A DNA stretch of 64,000 bases. Source: Rhodoferax sp. (lineage in GTDB: Bacteria > Pseudomonadota > Gammaproteobacteria > Burkholderiales > Burkholderiaceae_C). The notes under the pieces are model-generated. The model ran no database searches. It was not told the origin of the DNA and saw only the letters and a list, made by a program, of their open reading frames with translations. Position numbers and translations under genes: made by a program. Position 1 is the first letter of the stretch, and every line of letters starts with the position of its first letter. The stretch lies in NCBI RefSeq assembly GCF_030697375.1, contig NZ_JAUYQD010000044.1, positions 186,001 through 250,000 of the forward strand, given 5' to 3'. Below are positions 53,632 to 62,200 of this stretch, piece by piece.

Positions 53632-54063
53632 GCGCGTGCGGTGCAATTGCACACGGGCTTGCGGGAGCGGGGCTTCGGCACCTTTGAAGGCCAAACCTAC
53701 GCCGAGATTGAGGCGCAATGGCCCGAAGCATCGCTGCGCTGGAAACGGCGGGACCCCGACTTTGCGCCCCCCGGTGGCGAAACTCCGGTGCAGGTGCATG
53801 CCCGCGTACAACGCACGGTGAACGAAATTGCCAGCCAACACCTGGGCGAACTCATTGTGCTGGTGGCCCACGGCGGTGTCATGGACATGCTCTACCGTCT
53901 GGCCACCCAGCAGCCGATTGGCAGCACCCGCACCTGGGAACTGGGCAATGCGGCGATCAACCGCCTGCTCTGGGCCCCCGATGCACTCACCTTGGTGGGC
54001 TGGGCCGATACCCACCACCTGGATGAGGGGGTACTGGACGACAGCAGTGTGGTATCCCACTAA
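53632..54063 (+). pseudogene. Duplicated 3' two-thirds of the histidine phosphatase gene
   Basis: From GCGCGTGCGGTGCAATTG onwards this stretch repeats 51033-51459 with about a dozen base differences in 427 bp, keeping the frame from residue 77 (ARAVQLHTGLRERGFG) to the end (LDDSSVVSH). The RHG-bearing N-terminal third is missing, so it cannot be an active phosphatase. The junction sequence to its left is unrelated, and homology ends near the stop codon. The copies are direct repeats that enclose the TAC module and the IS91 remnant. Confidence 0.9.
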
Positions 54064-54232
54064 CACAGCGTATCGGTGAGTCGGCGGTTGAATGTGGCGC
54101 GCATTCGGCGGTGCCATCCCGGCCTAGTCACCCGATTGCGGTGTGCAGTACGGGGGTTAACACCAATGCCATTTTTATCATCAAATCGAGCAAAAACTCC
54201 ATCAATTTGAGCAGATAAATGAAACTAACATG

Positions 54233-54270
54233 GGCGGCCTCACTTTCACTCTGGGAGAGGCCGCCTTATT
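54233..54270 (+). terminator. Strong hairpin with short T-rich tail
   Basis: GGCGGCCTC (54233-54241) and GAGGCCGCC (54257-54265) are perfect 9-nt arms around a 15-nt loop, followed by TTATT. It lies between the phosphatase 3' copy and the orphan binding-protein gene; transcription from the left would be terminated. The remaining 54064-54232 holds no gene I can see and is AT-richer than average. Confidence 0.7.
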
Positions 54271-54343
54271 CCATGCACCTTTTGATATGGGAACTGGGTT
54301 GTAAACAGCACCAAGCAAGCCACACCCGCATCACGAGGCCCCC

Positions 54344-55408
54344 ATGATTGCAATGCGTAAATTTATGATTGGCCTTTTGGTCGGAATGTCCTGCTGGGTA
54401 TCTCCCCTCTGGGCGCAGGACAAAGGGTCGGTAGGCATCTCCATGCCCACCCTAGCCTCCCAGCGGTGGGTCGTCGAAGGGCTGGCCATGACCCGGTACC
54501 TGGACAAACTGGGTTACCGCCCCGACTTGCAATTTGCCAACGACGATGTGGCGTTGCAAATCTCCCAGCTTGAAGGGATGCTGAAAAAAGGGGTCAAAGC
54601 CCTGGTGATCGGCGCCATTGATGGCACCCAACTCGCGCCTATTTTGAAGAAAGCCGCAGATCAGCACGTCAAAATCATCTCCTATGACCGCCTGCTACGC
54701 GGCAGCGTCCATGTCGATTACTACGCGACCTTCGACAACTTTCAGGTGGGTGTGCTGCAGGCCACCGACATCGTGAAACGGCTGAAAATCGCCCCCGGCA
54801 AGGGCCCCTTCCGGATTGAACTGTTTGGCGGCTCGGCCGACGACAACAACGCCTTCTTTTTTTACGATGGCGCCATGTCCATCTTGAAACCCTATCTCGA
54901 CCGCGGCCAGTTGGTGATCGGGTCGGGCCAGACCGGCATGGACAACGTGGCAACCCTGCGCTGGAGCGGCTCACTTGCCAAGACCCGCATGGCCAATATC
55001 CTGGGGCGCCACTATGGCAAGCAGCACCTGGACGCGGTTCTGTCGCCCTACGACGGCATGAGCATTGAAATCATTGCGGCCCTCAAAAATGCGGGCTACG
55101 GCCCTGGCGGTTTTCCCATGCCAGTGGTCACCGGCCAGGATGCGGAGATGGCCTCCGTCCGCTCGATTATTCGCAACGAGCAGGCCTCCACTATTTTTAA
55201 AGACACCCGCAATCTGGCGGAAGTCACGGCCACGATGGTGGACGCGGTTTTAACCGGCAAAAAACCCAAAATCAACGACGAGAAAACCTACAACAACGGG
55301 GAAAAAATTGTCCCCGCATTCCTGCTTCCACCGGTCACGGTAGACCTGTCCAATTGGCGCGCGCTGCTGGTCGATACCGGCTACTACAAGGCAAACCAGT
55401 TTCGCTGA
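54344..55408 (+). CDS. ChvE-like multiple-sugar periplasmic binding protein, orphan
   Basis: A 354-residue CUT2-type binding protein. The signal peptide is MIAMRKFMIGLLVGMSCWVS to WAQ; the mature part begins KGSVGISMPTLASQRWVVEG. Further landmarks are LVIGAIDGTQLAPILKKAAD, IISYDRLLRGSVHVDYYATF, FGGSADDNNAFFFYDGAMSI and VLSPYDGMSIEIIAALKNAG, as in ChvE and xylose/arabinose binding proteins. GAGG precedes ATG 54344. No permease or ATPase is adjacent, so it may serve a remote transporter or a sensor kinase, as ChvE does with VirA. It lies between two phosphatase 3'-end copies. Confidence 0.9.
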   Translation: MIAMRKFMIGLLVGMSCWVSPLWAQDKGSVGISMPTLASQRWVVEGLAMTRYLDKLGYRPDLQFANDDVALQISQLEGMLKKGVKALVIGAIDGTQLAPILKKAADQHVKIISYDRLLRGSVHVDYYATFDNFQVGVLQATDIVKRLKIAPGKGPFRIELFGGSADDNNAFFFYDGAMSILKPYLDRGQLVIGSGQTGMDNVATLRWSGSLAKTRMANILGRHYGKQHLDAVLSPYDGMSIEIIAALKNAGYGPGGFPMPVVTGQDAEMASVRSIIRNEQASTIFKDTRNLAEVTATMVDAVLTGKKPKINDEKTYNNGEKIVPAFLLPPVTVDLSNWRALLVDTGYYKANQFR

Positions 55409-55535
55409 GCACGGCTACAGGCCGACTGACCAGCGCGTGGTACACGCCGGCAATTTCCTTGGCACAGTGCAGGAAAGGGACGCCCTTGCCGAGGTCCGGG
55501 GCCTTGCCGCCGTTGGCTATCTTCACGGCCCGTGC

Positions 55536-55618
55536 CCCGATGGGCGCACCGTGGTGGGATGGGCAGATGCCCACCACTTGGATGACGTGATGCTGGACGA
55601 CAGCAGCGTGCTGTCCGA
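55536..55618 (+). pseudogene. Diverged fragment of the phosphatase 3' end
   Basis: This 83-bp stretch matches the end of the phosphatase gene at 70 of 83 bases by hand alignment and encodes RTVVGWADAHHLDDVMLDDS and SVLSE, against LTLVGWADTHHLDEGVLDDS. Similarity fades to the left. The surrounding 55409-55925 contains no other gene I can support; a short open frame from 55755 overlaps the next gene and has no recognisable feature. Confidence 0.75.
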
Positions 55619-55925
55619 GAAGTCCATATTCCCTTTTACAGATCGATGGAGCTGGCATCGAACGCATAAACCGCTGCGTCGAGTTCCTGACCAAAAAAGC
55701 ACCTTGGCGAACAGGGGACGCACCAAGCAATCGGCGTAGATTTGCCATAGGCGCGTGACGTTCGCATGGGCAATGTGTGTTGCGCGAAATCGTCTGGCAG
55801 TGAACTCCCCTGTGGTATTACCGCCTAACCTGAGCGCGCCGACTGACGTCGATATCGCGCAAGGACTCGCGGCAGGTCAACGGGGCGAAGGTGATGGCGA
55901 AGAACTGATCCAAAATGTTAGGACA

Positions 55926-56765
55926 CTACTGACTTGCACCAATGCGCGCGAGAAATGCGCTGACATCACCCTCCCAGACGGAGCGGGCGCGCTGAAAGAG
56001 CAGATGGCCATTTGTGTTCCTTAGTTGGAACCACTTGAAATCGACATCCCCGCCGGCCGCCCGAAACACCTGCGCATATCGGTGCATGGAAGCGTCCGAA
56101 TAAAACCCATCGCCCTGCGCATACAGGAAGAGACTTGGAAACCTGGGCCGCCGGGCCGCCGCCTCTAACAGTGCAATATTGATATCGGTGGGGCCGCAGG
56201 CATCGTCTTTCCATCCACCCGAAAAATTGATGACGCCAATGGAAACCCCGGGGTGCTCGGCCGCATAGATGACGGACAAGATGCCCCCGCGAGAATGCCC
56301 CGCCAGAACGACTTTGTCCAACACAACCCAGGACTGCTTGCGCAGGTAGTCAAACGTTGCATCCAGGGCCGCAGATGCATATTCAACGCCCTGCCGGGCA
56401 CCCTCTACCGTGCAGGGTGAAGGCTCTTCCCCGTTGCCACCGTCAGATTTACCTCTGCCACGGCGCATGGGAACGAGAAGTGAAATCCCCCTGACAGTCA
56501 AAACGGACGCAAGCCCTGCGGCTTTTTCCGTGTAGCCCGCCGGGATGGGGCCTCCGCTGGAGCCGTGGTTGAAAATAACAATGGGAAACGGCCCATCTCC
56601 GGCGGGTTTGTACAGCGTGGCCTCCAGTTGGATCTCCCGCTTTGCGAACAAACCAGCGTCTTGCATGGGTATCCAGATGGTCTCCGCAATACCCTGGGCA
56701 AAGGACAGCCCCGATACCAGCAAACATAGGATGCACGCCACGCGCGAACAGAATCTGAAATGCAT
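55926..56765 (-). CDS. Alpha/beta hydrolase (dienelactone hydrolase-like), exported
   Basis: A 279-residue hydrolase. Residues 1-24 (MHFRFCSRVACILCLLVSGL, SFAQ) form a signal peptide. The fold has FPIVIFNHGSSGGPIPAGYT (oxyanion region), the nucleophile elbow LAGHSRGGILSVIYAAEHPG, an Asp-containing strand FLYAQGDGFYSD and the final His in NTNGHLLFQ. Esterase or peptidase activity in the periplasm is likely; the substrate is unknown. No ribosome site is apparent in front of the ATG. Confidence 0.85.
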   Translation of the reverse strand: MHFRFCSRVACILCLLVSGLSFAQGIAETIWIPMQDAGLFAKREIQLEATLYKPAGDGPFPIVIFNHGSSGGPIPAGYTEKAAGLASVLTVRGISLLVPMRRGRGKSDGGNGEEPSPCTVEGARQGVEYASAALDATFDYLRKQSWVVLDKVVLAGHSRGGILSVIYAAEHPGVSIGVINFSGGWKDDACGPTDINIALLEAAARRPRFPSLFLYAQGDGFYSDASMHRYAQVFRAAGGDVDFKWFQLRNTNGHLLFQRARSVWEGDVSAFLARIGASQ

Positions 56766-56801
56766 AAGGAGGTTTTCAAGCTGACGGCGTGGACAGCACT
56801 T

Positions 56802-56933
56802 TCAGGCGACTGCGAAGTCGTCTCGAATGATGACGCCGATCCGTTCTAGACCGGCGCATTCCTTGCATTGGCCACATCCAGGGACTTCGTGTTGAGACAA
56901 TGGTCCCCGGCCATGGGGATGGGACCTCGTCAT
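56802..56933 (-). CDS. Possible small Cys-rich ORF, 43 residues, coupled to lysE-type gene
   Basis: The ATG overlaps the TGA of the exporter gene (ATGA). The peptide begins MTRSHPHGRGPLSQHEVPG and contains CGQCKEC (CX2CX2C), then GLERIGVIIRDDFAVA. It may be a small zinc-binding protein, a remnant of a longer gene's end, or chance. No homologue is known to me. Confidence 0.25.
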   Translation of the reverse strand: MTRSHPHGRGPLSQHEVPGCGQCKECAGLERIGVIIRDDFAVA

Positions 56934-57556
56934 GCGGGACGCTTGGCTAGCAACGCCCAGACACCGGCAACCGACAGCAGCGAACCACCCGCGAAATTGA
57001 AACGTCGTTGAGCGCGTGGTGAGGCCAGCAGTTTGCGGGCCGAACCCGCGAATACTGCATATAGCGTTGCGTTGAGCGTGGCCATCGCCACAAAGGTCGT
57101 GGCCAAAATCCAAAGCTGTGGGGTGACGCTGGTGCCGGAACTGATGAACTGTGGCAGGAACGCTACGAAGAACACGATGCCCTTGGGATTGAGCGCCGTG
57201 ACGAGGTAGGTGTTTGCAAACAATCTCCAGCGCGATCCCGTGACTTGCGGTGCGGCAAGTTCGGCTGGCGAGAGGCCGGCGCGCAGCAGCTTGGCGCCAA
57301 GGTACAGCAAATACAGGCCACCTACCCACTTGACCACGGTGAACCAGAAAGCCGAGGTTGCCAGTAAGGCGCCCAAGCCGAGAAGCGACACCACCAGAGC
57401 CGTTGAATCACCGAGGGCAACTGCAGCGACCAGGGGGACATTCGCGCGTCGACCATGCGCCATGGAGTAGCTAATGACCGTGAGAATGGTCGGGCCGGGA
57501 ATCACGAGCAGAATTGCGGATGCGGCGACGAAGGCAAGCCAGAGTTCGATTGGCAC
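56930..57556 (-). CDS. LysE/RhtB family amino-acid exporter
   Basis: A 208-residue inner-membrane exporter with about six hydrophobic segments. It opens PIELWLAFVAASAILLVIPG and carries PGPTILTVISYSMAHGRR, the family signature, then NPKGIVFFVAFLPQFI. Members export lysine, threonine or homoserine and its lactone. Start GTG 57556 follows a strong AAGGAGA site at proper spacing. Substrate unknown. Confidence 0.92.
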   Translation of the reverse strand: MPIELWLAFVAASAILLVIPGPTILTVISYSMAHGRRANVPLVAAVALGDSTALVVSLLGLGALLATSAFWFTVVKWVGGLYLLYLGAKLLRAGLSPAELAAPQVTGSRWRLFANTYLVTALNPKGIVFFVAFLPQFISSGTSVTPQLWILATTFVAMATLNATLYAVFAGSARKLLASPRAQRRFNFAGGSLLSVAGVWALLAKRPA

Positions 57557-57634
57557 GGGTTAATCTCCTTGGTGTGGTTGGACAAAATTCTCGGTAAGAC
57601 TATGGTGAATAAAACCTGCCACCCTAAAAGGGTT

Positions 57635-58075
57635 TTATGGGGCCTGGACTGCGATGAGGATCCCCAGCCCCCCGGCTAGCAAAATACCCAGCAGCACCAC
57701 CGCTCCCACCTTGTGTTGCAGGTGGTCTGTTGCAGCAAAGGCGATCCAGTCGCCCCGGCGGGCCTGTGCCAGGCGTTTGACCACCAAGCCTACGCACCAG
57801 AGGTTGGCCGCCACCGCCACGCCGGCACCGGCCACTTTCCACACCAGCAGGTCTGAGGCTGCGGACCCTGGCCACAGGGCCAGGCCGGTGCCAACCACCG
57901 CCGTGAAGGCCGGAATTTCCACCCACCGGTCCACCCGCCAATGCAGGGCGGCCAGTGTGAGTTCTGCCTGTGGGCCCTGGCCCAAGAGTGCGCGTTCAAA
58001 CAGCGCTTCGGTCAACACACAGCCCAGCCACAGCCCCACAGACAAGAGGTGGCAGATCAATATGACAGATTTCAT
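57635..58075 (-). CDS. Small integral membrane protein, four predicted helices
   Basis: A 146-residue hydrophobic protein with segments at about 3-22 (VILICHLLSVGLWLGCVLTE), 52-70, 77-98 (WKVAGAGVAVAANLWCVGLV) and 122-143 (VGAVVLLGILLAGGLGILIA). The conserved-looking His in the first helix and HWRVDRWVEIPAF recall DUF2269/CopD-like membrane proteins, but I cannot assign a family firmly. Function unknown. Confidence 0.7.
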   Translation of the reverse strand: MKSVILICHLLSVGLWLGCVLTEALFERALLGQGPQAELTLAALHWRVDRWVEIPAFTAVVGTGLALWPGSAASDLLVWKVAGAGVAVAANLWCVGLVVKRLAQARRGDWIAFAATDHLQHKVGAVVLLGILLAGGLGILIAVQAP

Positions 58076-58233
58076 CGCGTTGGTTCCTGGGCAGGGGGTT
58101 GGTATGGGGGTTGCGCGGCATGCGCCAGAGGCGCCAGACCGGCACTGAAGTTAATCAATAGACCCCTGTTGATTGACAGGGCAATGCCTGCATCTGGGCG
58201 GGCTGGAGGCTCTCCACATGTGCTACCCATAGG

Positions 58234-59256
58234 CTATGACGAACCATCCCGCTTGGCTCGCACCCTTGCGACCACCGAGCGCACCGCCGCTATAACCACG
58301 TCAGGGCGGTCAAACTGGATGTAGTGATCCGCATCGGGAACCAGTTGGTGCTGGCTTTGCGATGACCATGCCGCTTGTTCATCTTGCATCTGCTTCGAAA
58401 CCTCTTCCAGCTTTTTAGCTTGCTCTGCCGTTATCTTGAAATAAGACAGGGTTTCTTCTGGATAGGGCGCCATTGCCGTCAACACGAAAAGCGGACGGTC
58501 ACCCAGTTGACGGAAAGTTCTAGCCTCTGCGAGCGTCTCATTGAGTGCATCGTCTTCCTTGAGCATGGAGCCCAATGAAGTAGGGGTATAGGCTTTCACG
58601 GCTTGAAAAACAGGCTCAGGCACGTGGGGGGCTTTCTCGTCGAAGGCGACAACAGCACGCACCACCCCCGTCCAATGGAGCATTGCGCCCATTTTGTCTC
58701 TGAGCTTCATGAACACCGGCTCTGATATTTTTGTTACCGCATCCTGTCGCTGCACTTGCTCAGGATGTGCTGCGTCCACCAGGACCAGCCCCACCACTTC
58801 TTGCCCGAAGTATTTCGTGTAAGTCATGATGTAAGGCCCACCCAGCGAGTGCCCAACCAATACGAACGGCCCCTGTTCACCCGCCTTATCCAACGTGGCA
58901 TGCAAGTCTTGTGCAACGGACTTGCCGTTCTGGGGTGCGTCGTGGGGATCGCTCCACATCATCCCCGCGCGACTGTAGGCGCAGGCCCTGGTTGTCTTGG
59001 CAACCTCACCATGAACCGCTGACCAGCTTAGCGAACCACCCATGTCCAGGCCGGATTCAAATACCACGGTCGGGCTACCCGCGCCTCGGCAATCCAATTG
59101 CATCCTGCGTCCGCCGATATCCACCAATTTTCCAGGCGGCGGGAAATCCCGCGCCGCTTGCGCCTTGCCCGACACCTCGTAAGCGACACCGATGGCAGTG
59201 GCAAGCAAGATGGGCGAGAGTATTCCCATCCAAACATAGATGAACTTCTGCTTCAC
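58234..59256 (-). CDS. Alpha/beta hydrolase with N-terminal membrane anchor
   Basis: A 340-residue hydrolase. Residues about 7-27 (YVWMGILSPILLATAIGVAY) form a signal anchor or uncleaved signal. The fold shows VVFESGLDMGGSLSWSAVHG, ACAYSRAGMMWSDP, the nucleophile elbow FVLVGHSLGGPYIMTY, LVLVDAAHPEQ and a terminal DADHYIQFDRPDVVI with the catalytic His. It belongs to the broad esterase/lipase-like group. Start is GTG; the ribosome site is weak. Between 58076 and 58233 no gene is seen. Confidence 0.87.
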   Translation of the reverse strand: MKQKFIYVWMGILSPILLATAIGVAYEVSGKAQAARDFPPPGKLVDIGGRRMQLDCRGAGSPTVVFESGLDMGGSLSWSAVHGEVAKTTRACAYSRAGMMWSDPHDAPQNGKSVAQDLHATLDKAGEQGPFVLVGHSLGGPYIMTYTKYFGQEVVGLVLVDAAHPEQVQRQDAVTKISEPVFMKLRDKMGAMLHWTGVVRAVVAFDEKAPHVPEPVFQAVKAYTPTSLGSMLKEDDALNETLAEARTFRQLGDRPLFVLTAMAPYPEETLSYFKITAEQAKKLEEVSKQMQDEQAAWSSQSQHQLVPDADHYIQFDRPDVVIAAVRSVVARVRAKRDGSS

Positions 59257-59271
59257 GGATCAGCTTTCCCT

Positions 59272-59294
59272 AGAGCGTGTGATGAACACGCTCT
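59272..59294 (-). terminator. Perfect 9-bp hairpin after the glutamate dehydrogenase stop
   Basis: AGAGCGTGT and ACACGCTCT flank a 5-nt loop, 4 nt after the stop of the glutamate dehydrogenase gene on the minus strand. There is no U-tract, so it may protect the 3' end rather than terminate by itself. Confidence 0.5.
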
Positions 59295-59298
59295 GGCC

Positions 59299-62200
59299 TC
59301 AGGCCAGGTGCCGCAACTCCCGCAGGGCCACCGACACCGGCGCCAGGTCCGGGCTTTGGCGGCTGATGTTTTGCAGCAATTTGCGCAAGCGCTCAATCGC
59401 CGTGCCGTGCTGTTCCGACCACTCCGCCAAGCCACCGCTGCGGGACAACAGGCCTTGTGTGATCTGGCTGGCAATCGAGTAGACGTCGTCACGGGCGCTG
59501 CCACGGGCTTGGGTCTGCCACAGGGTCTCGGTGGGCAGGCGGTTGATCTCGGTGCGCCAGGCAGTCAGGCCGAGTTCTGCATCCACCCCGAAGTAGGCGC
59601 GGGCGGCTTGTTCCAGACCGGTTTGGGCCGATTGCGCCAGGTCCACCAGGTCCAGTGCCGGGAAGATGTACTCCAGCGCCGCCAGGTTTTGCGCCAGGTC
59701 CGACTCCACCCCCGCGTCCACCAGGGAGCGCGTGGACTGTTGCCAGTTGGCATGGGCCGTAGCCGGGAGCCAGTGGGCCAAATTGGCACGCAACTCCCGC
59801 GCACCGGGCTGGTAGCGCTGGATCAGCGTGGGCAAATCGGTGTTTTGCGAGCGCAGCCGCAGAATCCAGCGGGAGGCTTTTTGCGCAATGGCGGTTAATT
59901 GGCTCAACAGGTCCAGTTGCAGGGACGTCGAGACACGGTAATCCAGTGCGTCGATCTGGTCCCACAGGGGTTCCAGGTCAAAAATCTCCCGCGCCAGGGT
60001 ATAGGCCCGCACCACGTCGGCGGCGGTGGCTGCCGCCTCGGCCGCGATGAAGTTGACAAAGGTGGCACCGGTGCGGTTCACCACCGTGTTGGTGATGAAG
60101 GTGGCGATGATCTCGCGCTTGAGCGGGTGCTTGGCAATGGCGTCGCCAAACTTCTCGGTCAGCACCTTGGGGAAATAGGCCTTGAGCGCGCCGCTGAAGT
60201 AAGGATCGTCCGGCAGGTTGCTGGCCACCAGTTCGTCAAACACACTCATCTTGGCGTAGGCCAGCACCACGGCGCCTTCGGGGGCCGTCAGGCCGACCTT
60301 GCGGGCGCGCCGGCGGGCGATTTCCTCGTCGCTGGGCAGGAATTCGATGGCGCGGTTCAGGCGGCCCGCGCCTTCCAGCCACTGCATCAGGCGCTGCTGA
60401 CCGTCCAGCACGTACAGGGGCCGGTGGCAGGCAATGTCCAGCGCCTGCGACTGGTAGTAGTTGTCGGAGAGCACCAGGTGCCCCACTTCGTCGGTCATGG
60501 AGGCCAGCAGGTCGTTGCGCTGCTTGAGCGTCAGATCGCCGGCTTCGACCACGCGGTCCAGCAAGATCTTGATGTTGACTTCGTGGTCGGAGCAGTCCAC
60601 ACCCGCCGAGTTGTCGATCGCATCGGTGTAAATCAGGCCGCCTTTTTGGGCGAACTCGATGCGGCCGTTTTGCGTGCACCCCAGGTTGCCGCCTTCGGCC
60701 AGCACCTTGCAGCGCAGCTCGCCGCCGTTGACGCGGAAGGCATCCCCCGCCTTGTCGCCGACCTGGGCATGGGTTTCAAACGCGGCTTTGACGTAGGTGC
60801 CAATGCCGCCGTTGTACAGCAGGTCCACCGGCGCTTGCAAGATGGCCTTGAGCAGCTCCACCGGTGCCAGTTCTTCGGTCTCGATGCCGATCACCGCACG
60901 CGCCTGGGGGCTGAGCTTGATCGACTTGGCGCCCCGGGCATAGATGCCGCCGCCTTCGGAGATCAGGCTCTTGTCGTAGTCGTCCCAGCTGGAGCGTGGC
61001 AGCGCAAACAGGCGTTGGCGCTCGGCAAAGGAGCGCGCCGCGTCGGGCGTGGGGTCGATGAAGATGTGGCGGTGGTCAAACGCCACCACCAACTGGATGT
61101 GCTCGGACAGCAACATACCGTTGCCAAACACGTCGCCCGACATGTCGCCGATACCGGCCACAGTAAAGGGCGTGGTCTGGGTGTTGACGGACAGGGCGCG
61201 GAAGTGGCGCTTGACCGACTCCCAGGCGCCACGGGCGGTGATGCCCATTTTCTTGTGGTCGTAGCCAACCGAGCCACCGGAGGCAAAGGCGTCGCCCAGC
61301 CAGAAACCGTACTCGGCCGACACGCTGTTGGCAATGTCCGAGAAGGTGGCCGTGCCCTTGTCGGCTGCCACCACCAGGTAGGGGTCGGCCGGGTCGTGGC
61401 GCACCACGTTCACGGGCGGCACGGTTTCGCCTTTGACCAGGTTGTCGGTCAGGTCCAGCAGGCCCGAGAGGAACAGCTTGTAGCAGGCCACGCCTTCGGC
61501 CATATAGGCCTCGCGTTCGCTGGCCGGGGGGGCATTCTTGAGCACAAAACCGCCCTTGGAACCCACCGGCACGATGACCGTGTTTTTGACCTGCTGGGCT
61601 TTGACCAGACCGAGGATTTCGGTGCGGAAGTCTTCGCGCCGGTCCGACCAGCGCAGGCCGCCACGCGCCACTTTGCCACCGCGCAAATGCACGCCTTCGA
61701 CCCGGGGCGAGTACACCCAGATCTCAAACAGGGGCTTGGGCTCGGGCACACCGGGCACTTCGCGCGGGTTGAGTTTGAAGCTCAGGTAGGGTTTGGCCGC
61801 CCCCGCCACGGTGGTTTGCCAGGCGTTGGTGCGCAGCGTGGCCATCAGCGTGGCGTAGAACTGGCGCAGGATGCGGTCTTCGTCCAGGCTGGCCACGGCG
61901 CCCAGGTGGCTTTCGATGCTTTGACCCAACTTCTTCTGGGCCTCCTCACGGGAGCCTGCGAAGGTGGGATTAAATCGGGTGTCAAACAGCTGGCAGATCT
62001 CCTGGGCGATCAGCGCATTTTTGTTCAGGGTCGCTTCAATGTAGCTCTGGCTGAAGGCGAAGCCGAGTTGTTTGAAATAGCGGGTGTAGGCGCGCAGCAC
62101 CGAGATGGCACGGGCGTCCAAGGTGGTGCTGAGCACCAGCTTGTTCAGGTCGTCACTTTCCACCTCGCCCTTCCAGGCTTGGGCAAACAGGGCCTCGAAC

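Noticed and set aside
55755..56024. Plus-strand ORF of 89 codons after the phosphatase fragment
   Set aside because: It overlaps the hydrolase gene by about 100 bp, has no ribosome site and no recognisable feature; more likely non-coding debris.
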